This document shows positions 7,114-12,859 of a DNA stretch of 12,859 nt, piece after piece. Position numbers and translations under genes: made by a program. Within the stretch, counting starts at the first letter, position 1. Each line of letters opens with the position of its first letter. The DNA comes from Deltaproteobacteria bacterium (GTDB taxonomy: Bacteria; Desulfobacterota; Desulfobacteria; Desulfobacterales; Desulfosalsimonadaceae). The notes under the pieces are model-generated. The model was given only the letters and a program-made list of their open reading frames with translations, had not been told where the DNA came from and searched no databases. The stretch spans positions 1-12,859 of the forward strand of contig JAJRPH010000111.1 of assembly GCA_024280875.1 (NCBI GenBank). Reading direction: 5' to 3'.

Positions 7114-7181
7114 TGTGGGAAAAAAGTAACGCATAAAGGTAACGCTATGTGGGAAAAAAGTAACGCATAAAAGTAACGCTA
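7114..7181 (+). repeat. 34-bp tandem duplication carrying four GTAACG boxes (candidate UAS)
   Basis: Two head-to-tail 34-bp units (7114-7147 and 7148-7181) differ at one base. Each holds two GTAACG boxes 13 bp apart (7126 and 7139; 7160 and 7173). The centre is about 150 bp upstream of the predicted start from the sigma-54 promoter at 7276, a typical enhancer position. The same hexamer is clustered in front of the divergent activator gene, so a common regulator is likely (inference). Confidence 0.6.
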
Positions 7182-7275
7182 TTAAATATATTGAGTGGAT
7201 CGTAAATACTTATTTAAATAATAAAAACATAATAATTTCAAATTATTAAAGATATAATTGAGAGATTTTAAAATG

Positions 7276-7291
7276 TGGCATAAAATTTGCA
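7276..7291 (+). promoter_or_regulatory. Sigma-54 (-24/-12) promoter for the cytochrome module
   Basis: TGGCATAAAATTTGCA matches TGGCAY-N5-TTGCA completely at the invariant positions: GG at 7277-7278 and GC at 7289-7290, 12 bp apart. The start should be near 7302, giving an unusually long leader of about 550 nt to the gene at 7852. GTAACG boxes lie at a suitable distance upstream. Confidence 0.75.
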
Positions 7292-7452
7292 ATACTTATT
7301 CCCTTATTTGTTTTTGATTGAAAGATGGTGAGTTATTATTTGTATTTTTTTGGGCTCACCAATGAAATTATTTTTGATCTGATAAAAACTAATTTTATGG
7401 ATATTTTTGCATTGATACAAATGATACATCCCCTGACAGAGCAAACCTCAAC

Positions 7453-7546
7453 AAAGGAAGCTTGGCATACCTCCGCTAATATATATCTTCCTTTATCAAT
7501 TGCCGGCGGGCCATACGTCTTCAGCAGCGTGTGGTTTGCCGGCAAT
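7453..7546 (+). ncRNA. Structured two-hairpin element, copy 2
   Basis: Second copy of the element at 3797. Hairpin 1: AAAGGAAG (7453-7460) with CTTCCTTT (7487-7494). Hairpin 2: ATTGCCGGC (7499-7507) with GCCGGCAAT (7538-7546), perfect; GGG (7508-7510) can wobble-pair with TTT (7535-7537); CCATACG (7511-7517) pairs with CGTGTGG (7528-7534) around a TTCAGCA-containing loop. It lies inside the predicted leader of the cytochrome operon, about 150 nt after the sigma-54 start. An overlapping 75-codon ORF is best explained as chance. Confidence 0.55.
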
Positions 7547-7666
7547 ATATAAATTACATGAAGCAACGTGAAAATTGAGCATAAAATACCGATTTGAAAA
7601 ATTAAAAAAATTATAGTATTGATAAAGTAAGCATGTTGACCTCCCTTGACTTCTTACTTTTCTAAA

Positions 7667-7738
7667 GCAGGTTGATCCCCTTTGTATTTTATCCGGTCGC
7701 AATTTATCCGGACGCAATTTATCCGGGGATCAACCTGC
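7667..7738. repeat. 14-bp perfect inverted repeat enclosing 15-bp tandem repeats
   Basis: GCAGGTTGATCCCC (7667-7680) and its exact reverse complement (7725-7738) enclose 44 bp containing TTTATCCGGNCGCAA repeated with a 15-bp period (from 7688, 7703 and a partial third copy at 7718). In RNA this would be a very stable hairpin in the leader about 115 nt before the Fe-S gene. It has no T-run, so it is not an obvious terminator. It may be a miniature mobile element or a leader structure. Confidence 0.6.
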
Positions 7739-7840
7739 ATAATATAAAACTAACCCGAATATTTATATGACAGTTATTATATACTAAATGCTTAAAATGG
7801 ATTCAACATAGAACAGTATTATTGAAAGAAGTAGTATTCC

Positions 7841-7848
7841 AAGGAGGT
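7841..7848 (+). promoter_or_regulatory. Strong ribosome binding site fixing the start at 7852
   Basis: AAGGAGGT lies three bases before ATG 7852; the upstream in-frame ATG at 7822 has no such site and would put ten residues before the Tat motif. Confidence 0.8.
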
Positions 7849-7851
7849 GTC

Positions 7852-8775
7852 ATGGAGTTAAGTCGTCGTAATTTTTTTAAGATTTTGGGGGTGACAGGCG
7901 CCTCTGTTGTGGCGGTGAAGGGCAAGGCCCGTGCATGGGAATCAAAGGCCCCGCCTGACCCATTCGGCTGTCTGGTTGATTTGACCCGGTGTATTGGATG
8001 CCGGAAATGCGAGCAGGCATGTAATGATGTGAACGCTCTGCCCAAACCGGACAGGTCGTTTGATGACCTGACGATCTTAGACACAAAACGGCGACCGGAC
8101 GAAAAGACATTTACAATTGTTAACCGATATTATCCGGGAAAGATTGACGAAAGAGATCAATTGATCCCGACATTTGTTAAAATCCAGTGTATGCACTGCC
8201 AGGACCCGGCATGCGTGTCCGCCTGTATTGCGGGGGCGCTGACGAAAAAGGAAAATGGAACAGTGCATTATAATGTGTCCAAATGCATTGGCTGCCGCTA
8301 TTGCATGGTGGCTTGCCCGTTTGAAATTCCCGCGTACGAGTATTTTAATCCCATCACACCCAAGGTAATGAAGTGTACGTTCTGTTTTGACCGCATCAGC
8401 AAGGAGGGTGGCCAGCCGGGTTGCGCCACCATCTGCCCGGTGGAAGCAATTACGTTCGGCAAAAGAAACACGCTGTTAAAATTGGCCAAAAAACGGATCA
8501 AAGAAAACCCTGCCGACTACATCGACCAGATTTACGGAGAGAATGAAGTCGGCGGTACGTCCTGGATGTATATTTCCGGTGTTCCTTTTGAAAAAATCGG
8601 TTTTAATAAGCTGCCTTCCGAGCCGATGCCGAAGCTATCTGAAACAGTTCAGCATTCGTTGTTTTCTTACCTGTGGTCACCCATCGCTCTTTACGGGATC
8701 TTAGGAGGGATTATGTGGGCATTTAGAAATAACGGGGATAATACAGAAATTGAAAATAATGGAGGTGCCAGATGA
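7852..8775 (+). CDS. Periplasmic, membrane-anchored four-cluster ferredoxin (HybA/HmcB/NrfC type)
   Basis: 307 residues. A twin-arginine signal (LSRRNFFKI at 3-11, then a hydrophobic stretch) directs export. Four [4Fe-4S] motifs follow: CIGCRKCEQAC (47-57), CMHCQDPACVSAC, CIGCRYCMVACP, and CTFCFDR paired with CATICP. Near the C-terminus a hydrophobic helix (LWSPIALYGILGGIMWAF, around 269-286) should anchor it in the membrane, as in HybA. Known homologues carry electrons between an NrfD/HybB-type quinone-reactive membrane protein and a periplasmic cytochrome or hydrogenase. The stop overlaps the next start (ATGA), so translation is coupled with the NrfD gene. Confidence 0.9.
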   Translation: MELSRRNFFKILGVTGASVVAVKGKARAWESKAPPDPFGCLVDLTRCIGCRKCEQACNDVNALPKPDRSFDDLTILDTKRRPDEKTFTIVNRYYPGKIDERDQLIPTFVKIQCMHCQDPACVSACIAGALTKKENGTVHYNVSKCIGCRYCMVACPFEIPAYEYFNPITPKVMKCTFCFDRISKEGGQPGCATICPVEAITFGKRNTLLKLAKKRIKENPADYIDQIYGENEVGGTSWMYISGVPFEKIGFNKLPSEPMPKLSETVQHSLFSYLWSPIALYGILGGIMWAFRNNGDNTEIENNGGAR

Positions 8776-9977
8776 GCCATCAGGCATATCCCTTACGCGC
8801 AAAATTATGGACACCGGGGGTCCTCGTTCTTTCAGCCCTGATGGCCATTGGTGCTGTTATTATCGTGGCCAGGTTTATCGGCGGGATCGGTTATGTGTCC
8901 AATCTTTCAACTGCACGGCCCTGGGGACTGTGGATCGGTGTTGATGTTGCATCCGGTGTCGCTCTTGCGGCCGGCGGATTCACAACAGCCTTTCTGGCCC
9001 ATATTCTCGGGCGCCATACATATGAACCGGTTGTCAGGCCAGCACTGCTGACCGCCATGCTGGGTTATACATTTGTTGTGCTCGGTTTGATGGTTGATAT
9101 CGGACGTTCCTGGGCAATCTGGAAGCCGATGTTTAACTGGAACACCAATTCGGTACTTTTTGAAGTCGCCATGTGCGTCATGTTTTATGTGACTGTGTTG
9201 TATATCGAATTTATCCCGGCGGTGGTTGAACAGTTCAAGGGGAAAGTCAATCTGCCCGGCCTGCTGGGCAAACTCAACGCTCCGTCGGAATTCCTGATGG
9301 GTCTTGCGGACAGAATTCTGGGCAAAATTATGTGGGTGTTTATCATTGCCGGTGTCGTGCTTTCCTGCATGCATCAGTCCAGCCTGGGATCTTTAATGCT
9401 GATTGCGCCCACCAAACTGCATCCTCTATGGTACACACCGATGCTGCCGCTGTTGTTTTTGACATCCGCTATTGCAGTTGGATATCCTATGGTTGTGTTT
9501 GAAGCGACCATTGCCACCACATCGATGAAGCTGGATTCGGAAATGAAAGTCCTGGCACCGTTGACACGGATTACCATCCTTTTACTGGGCCTTTATATGT
9601 CCTTAAAGATCGGGGACATGGTGATTCGCGGCACATATGTTTACTTGCTCGACGGGACCGCTCAGACCAATTCTTTTTTAATCGAGCTTGGGCTTGGGGT
9701 CATCCTGCCCTGGCTGCTGCTTTTGTCCAAAAAAGTCCAAACCTCCAGACGAGGGCTGTTTATTACCTGCACATTAATCGTACTCGGGGTCCTTTTAAAC
9801 AGGATCAATGTATTTATTGTTGGATACAAGCCGCCGTTAGGTGACAGCTCTTATTTCCCGGCAATTGGTGAGATCCTGGTGACTGTAGGACTCATCGCGG
9901 CCCTGATGTTTCTTTATCGTTTTATCATAACATATCTGCCGGTTTTCAGTGCGCCGGGCAAGGAGGTTTCTTCATGA
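8772..9977 (+). CDS. NrfD/PsrC (HybB-like) integral membrane quinone-reactive subunit
   Basis: 401 residues, almost entirely membrane spanning, with about ten hydrophobic helices (for example residues 13-37, 51-80, 89-112, 125-150, 182-203 and four or five more to the C-terminus). The opening segment and the RPWGLWIGVDVASGVALAAG region are typical of HybB/HmcC/NrfD proteins, which bind menaquinone and exchange electrons with a partner periplasmic Fe-S protein; they have no haem or metal cofactor of their own. It overlaps both neighbours by four bases (ATGA at 8772-8775 and 9974-9977), with GGAGGT at 8761-8766 before its start. This places it as the quinol-facing part of a complex with the ferredoxin and the multihaem cytochrome. 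Confidence 0.92.
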   Translation: MSHQAYPLRAKLWTPGVLVLSALMAIGAVIIVARFIGGIGYVSNLSTARPWGLWIGVDVASGVALAAGGFTTAFLAHILGRHTYEPVVRPALLTAMLGYTFVVLGLMVDIGRSWAIWKPMFNWNTNSVLFEVAMCVMFYVTVLYIEFIPAVVEQFKGKVNLPGLLGKLNAPSEFLMGLADRILGKIMWVFIIAGVVLSCMHQSSLGSLMLIAPTKLHPLWYTPMLPLLFLTSAIAVGYPMVVFEATIATTSMKLDSEMKVLAPLTRITILLLGLYMSLKIGDMVIRGTYVYLLDGTAQTNSFLIELGLGVILPWLLLLSKKVQTSRRGLFITCTLIVLGVLLNRINVFIVGYKPPLGDSSYFPAIGEILVTVGLIAALMFLYRFIITYLPVFSAPGKEVSS

Positions 9978-12121
9978 AAAATAAAAAGATGACCGCACTG
10001 CTTGCCGGTATTTTCATGGTCGGCGTCAGTCTGCTTTTAATTTTAATGTCTGCAGGGCAGTGGCCCTCTCAAGCCCGGGCGAAAGTCACCCCCGGCACGG
10101 CCACGGTTTCGCCCCCGATCCCAGCCATGGTTTCGGCTAAAGCGGACAATGGTGTTGTAAAAACAGACTGGAAAGCGCCGGATCAGGAAGCGGCAAAACT
10201 CCGCGCCAATGAAGAGGTTCCTTTTGTAGAGACCTTCATTGATGAATGCCTGCTTTGCAGACAGCAGAAATTAAGGGACCAGGGTTTGAGCACAAAGGAT
10301 ATCCCGAATACCTATTTTCTGCTGGACAGCCCGATTATTAAAAAACAGGAAGACCACTACAAGCCTGTTCGGTTCATGCACGCCAAGCATGCAGCGGAAG
10401 CCAATGATTGCGCGGTGTGTCATCACTATCGTCCCACTGACCCGGAAGCGCTGGAAACTACTCGCTGTTCGGCCTGTCACCAGGAATCATTTAAAAAAGA
10501 CCATCCGGAACGGCTCGGACTGAAAGCGGCTTATCATTTGCAGTGTATGAAGTGCCATCAGGATATGAATAAAGGCCCGGTGGACTGTATTGGTTGTCAC
10601 GCGAAAAATGTGCCCGACCATAAAGAGTTGGTAAAATTACCGGCAAATCCTGCTCCGGAACAGGTGACGAACGAATGCCTGCGGTGCCATCAGGAAGCTG
10701 GAGAAGACATGCTGACCACCGCGCACTGGCTTTGGAAAGGGCCTTCACCCAATACCATGGAACATCGAAAAGAAGTTCGGCACGGGAAAGGGACGGATGT
10801 GTTTAACAATTACTGAGTGAGCGCTATAAGCAACGAGGCTCGTTGCACATCTTGTCATGCGGGGTATGGTTGGAAAGATAACAGCTTTGATTTTAGCAAT
10901 ATGAGTAAAATAGACTGCCTGATTTGTCATGATACCACAGGGACGTATAAAAAAGCACCGCCGGCGGCAGGAATGCCGGACCCGAAAGTGGACCTGGTAA
11001 AAGTCGCGAAAAATGTCGGCCACACCAGCCGGGCGACCTGTGGGGCCTGTCATTTCAACGGGGGCGGTGGTGATGCAATTAAACATGCTGATTTGTCACG
11101 GGATTTGCTTTACCCGCCGCGTAATTGTGATATTCACATGGGGGGATATGATTTTGGGTGTGTTGATTGTCATCAGACCCGAAACCACAAGATCGCCGGC
11201 CGAAGTTCATCTGTGCCGGTTGTTGAACGAACTATTTCCTGTGAAAACTGTCACTCGGAAAAGCCCCACTACGGTGATACGCTGCTGGATCATCATTTAA
11301 ATAAACACTGCGAGAATATCGCCTGCAACACTTGTCATTCGCCGGTCTATGCCAAGTGTAAACCCACGAAAGTTTGGTGGGACTGGTCCAAGGCCGGAGA
11401 TAAAGCCCGGGTCGCCAAAAAAGATAAATACGGGATGCCGGATTATCACTGGAAAAAAGGGGAATTTAAATGGGCGGAATCGCCTAAACCTGATTATGCC
11501 TGGTATAACGGGTTTATCAAAAGGATCTTTTTGGGAGATAAAGTCGGCTTGGATGACCCGGTAATCAATATTACCGAACCGGTGGGATCCATAAAAGATC
11601 CCAATTCCAGAATCACCCCGTTTAAAATTATGAAAGGGGTTCAGGCGTTTGATACCAGATATCAGTATGCTCTGGTGCCGCATCTGTTCCCCAGAGATAA
11701 AGAAGACAAAACCGCTTACTGGAAAAATACGGACTGGCAGAAGGCGTTTATCGATGGCATGGCCTCAGCTGAAATCCCTTACAGTGGTGAATACATATGG
11801 AAGGAAACCTGGATGTACTGGCGGTCTGAGCATGAAGTCATGCCCGCTTCCATGGCCTTGTCCTGTGTCCAGTGCCATGAAAGCTTAAAAGGAGAAAAAA
11901 CCTGCAACCGTTGTCACAAAGACAATCGCGACATTGATTTTAAGAAACTGGCCCATAAAGGGACTGATTTCAGTTACATGAAATCCAGAGGCCGGGATGT
12001 CAGCCATTTAATTGGCTCCACTGATTATATTAATTTTGAGGCCTTGGGATATAAAGGTGATCCTATTGTTTATGGAGGCCGGTTTAAAAAACTTCCCCTT
12101 GGTAATGGCAATAATAAATAA
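9974..12121 (+). CDS. Selenocysteine-containing 13-haem cytochrome c: tetrahaem c3-like domain fused to an octaheme tetrathionate reductase-family core
   Basis: Read as one 715-residue protein through the in-frame TGA at 10814-10816 (residue 281). A signal peptide (MKNKKMTALLAG onward, cleavage likely after ARA at 34-36) exports it. CXXCH motifs start at residues 146, 165, 191, 205 (c3-like tetrahaem part), 235, 291, 315, 356, 396, 423, 451, 631 (octahaem core) and 644 (extra). CLLCR at 92 lacks the histidine. The core shows RCTSCHAGYGWKD, CLICHDTTGTY, CHFNGGGGDAIKHADL, KVWWDWS and PYSGEY, characteristic of the OTR family. Residue 281 precedes the Asp and Lys of DAIK (367, 370) by 86 and 89, matching recalled OTR Cys64/Asp150/Lys153, so Sec would replace the active-site Cys. 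Without read-through the C-terminal half would lack a signal peptide and could not acquire haem. AGGAGG at 9961-9966 serves the start. Alternative: a nonsense mutation at a Cys codon. Confidence 0.85.
10830..10846 (+). promoter_or_regulatory. Candidate bacterial SECIS hairpin for Sec insertion at TGA 10814
   Basis: GCAACGA-GGC-TCGTTGC folds into a perfect 7-bp stem with a three-base loop beginning with G. The loop starts 20 bases after the TGA, within the 16-37 nt range and with the G in the first two loop positions expected of bacterial SECIS elements bound by SelB. It lies inside the coding sequence and encodes the SNEARC segment just before the next haem motif. Confidence 0.75.
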
Positions 12122-12171
12122 ATATACAGAATTTGATTTAAGTCCATGCTATAGTTCTTTATATACAGAAT
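12122..12171 (+). repeat. Pair of 11-bp direct repeats upstream of hcp
   Basis: ATATACAGAAT occurs at 12122-12132 and 12161-12171, 39 bp apart, in the short AT-rich gap between the cytochrome and hcp. The rest of the gap shows no clear promoter or sigma-54 motif. It could be a regulator-binding pair or chance in AT-rich DNA. Confidence 0.3.
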
Positions 12172-12210
12172 AAAATATTTAGCAAACCTCAATCAAAAGG
12201 AGAAAATATT

Positions 12211-12859
12211 ATGTTTTGTTTTCAATGTCAGGAAACAGCGAAAAATACCGGATGCACAGTCAAGGGTGTTTGCGGAAAACCGGAAGATACCGCAAATCTT
12301 CAGGATCTTTTAATCTATGCATTAAGGGGGCTTGCTGTTTGCGGAGAAAAAGCCGCCGAACTGGGTATTTCAAACAGGGAAAACGGTTTGTTTGCGGCCC
12401 AGGCGCTTTTTACAACTATCACCAATGCCAACTGGGACAATGACCGGTTTGTGGCACTGATCAAAGAAACGTTAAAACGCAGGGATGCGCTCAAAGAAAA
12501 ATTCCTGGCAGCGTATAAGGAAAAAAACGGCCAGGATTTTGATGAAGAATTGCATCATTGTGCCACCTGGTTTTCAGATGATGTGTCTGAATTTGAAGAA
12601 AAAGCAAAATCAATTGGCGTTCTTGCAACGGAAAATGAAGACGTCAGGTCTCTAAGGGAGCTTTTGATCATTGGTTTAAAGGGAATAGCCGCATACGCAG
12701 ATCATGCTGCGATCCTTGGTGTTGAAAAAGATGAGATCTATAATTTTATAATGGAGGCTCTGGCTTCGACCACCAAAGATCTGTCCGTGGATGAAATGAT
12801 CGGGCTTGTCATGAAGGCCGGAGAAGTTGCTGTAACAACGATGGCCGCTTTGGATGAAG
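12211..12859 (+). CDS. hcp: Hybrid-cluster protein (prismane), hydroxylamine/NO reductase; 3' end off window
   Basis: The first 216 codons are present and the frame is open at the window end. The N-terminus MFCFQCQETAKNTGC gives Cys at 3, 6, 15 and 21, the exact spacing of the [4Fe-4S] ligands in Desulfovibrio Hcp, and the following region (VCGKPEDTANLQDLLIYALRG) is close to that protein as I remember it. The hybrid Fe-S-O cluster ligands are downstream of the window. Hcp proteins are cytoplasmic and reduce NO or hydroxylamine under nitrosative stress. The ribosome binding site AAGGAG is at 12197-12202. It lies 89 bp after the cytochrome; whether it shares the operon is unclear. Confidence 0.96.
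   Translation, partial: MFCFQCQETAKNTGCTVKGVCGKPEDTANLQDLLIYALRGLAVCGEKAAELGISNRENGLFAAQALFTTITNANWDNDRFVALIKETLKRRDALKEKFLAAYKEKNGQDFDEELHHCATWFSDDVSEFEEKAKSIGVLATENEDVRSLRELLIIGLKGIAAYADHAAILGVEKDEIYNFIMEALASTTKDLSVDEMIGLVMKAGEVAVTTMAALDE

Noticed and set aside
7325..7552. A 75-codon plus-strand ORF in the leader region
   Set aside because: It runs through structured element copy 2; the other copy of the element is not open in the matching frame, and the composition is AT-driven.
10817..12121. GTG at 10817 as the start of a separate cytochrome gene
   Set aside because: It directly abuts the TGA in the same frame, has no ribosome binding site or signal peptide, and would split the conserved OTR core; haem attachment needs export.
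1..12859. CRISPR arrays, tRNA, rRNA, transposase genes
   Set aside because: No regularly spaced repeats, no cloverleaf or rRNA sequence and no transposase-like ORF seen.

Overview
The window looks like chromosomal DNA from a strictly anaerobic, sulfate-reducer-like Desulfobacterota (probably Desulfobacteraceae-related). This is inferred from gene content rather than a database match: a periplasmic multihaem cytochrome with an NrfD-type membrane module, an HdrD-like protein, a corrinoid-protein activator, a Cys-rich PAS sigma-54 activator, a Desulfovibrio-like hybrid-cluster protein and probable selenocysteine use.

Layout. Bases 1-897 (minus) hold the N-terminal 299 codons of a PAS/AAA+ sigma-54 activator, cut by the window edge. 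A divergent intergenic region (898-1232) carries a sigma-70 promoter for the activator, three GTAACG boxes and a sigma-54-like promoter facing right. Bases 1233-6982 (plus) encode a small thioredoxin-like protein, a 2Fe-2S/ASKHA corrinoid-activator-like ATPase, a CoA-disulfide/persulfide-reductase-type flavoprotein and a Tat-exported HdrD-like Fe-S protein, with gene debris between them. Bases 6983-7851 are non-coding: a rhodanese remnant (minus), a 34-bp tandem duplication with four GTAACG boxes, a very good sigma-54 promoter, a structured element and a large inverted repeat. Bases 7852-12121 form a tightly coupled module: Tat Fe-S protein, NrfD-type membrane protein and a long multihaem cytochrome. 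From 12211 to the right edge is the start of hcp.

Main point. The cytochrome appears as two abutting in-frame ORFs separated by one TGA (10814-10816). I read it as a single 715-residue selenoprotein. The TGA falls where the octaheme tetrathionate reductase (OTR) family has its active-site Cys: the conserved Asp and Lys lie exactly 86 and 89 residues downstream, the spacing I recall for Cys64/Asp150/Lys153 of Shewanella OTR. A 7-bp hairpin with a GGC loop starts 13 nt after the TGA, like a bacterial SECIS. The protein has 13 CXXCH motifs: a tetrahaem c3-like N-terminal part, the eight-haem OTR core and one extra C-terminal motif.

How the parts may work together (inference). The activator, through GTAACG boxes, would switch on both transcription units from sigma-54 promoters. 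The NrfD protein would exchange electrons with the quinone pool and pass them through the periplasmic Fe-S protein to the selenocytochrome, which would reduce a small oxyanion or S-S compound (tetrathionate-, nitrite- or hydroxylamine-like). The persulfide-reductase-like flavoprotein, the HdrD-like protein and the rhodanese remnant favour sulfur chemistry; hcp favours nitrogen-oxide chemistry. A second notable item is an ~90-nt element present twice (3797-3884, 7453-7546), whose hairpin shows three compensatory base-pair changes between copies.
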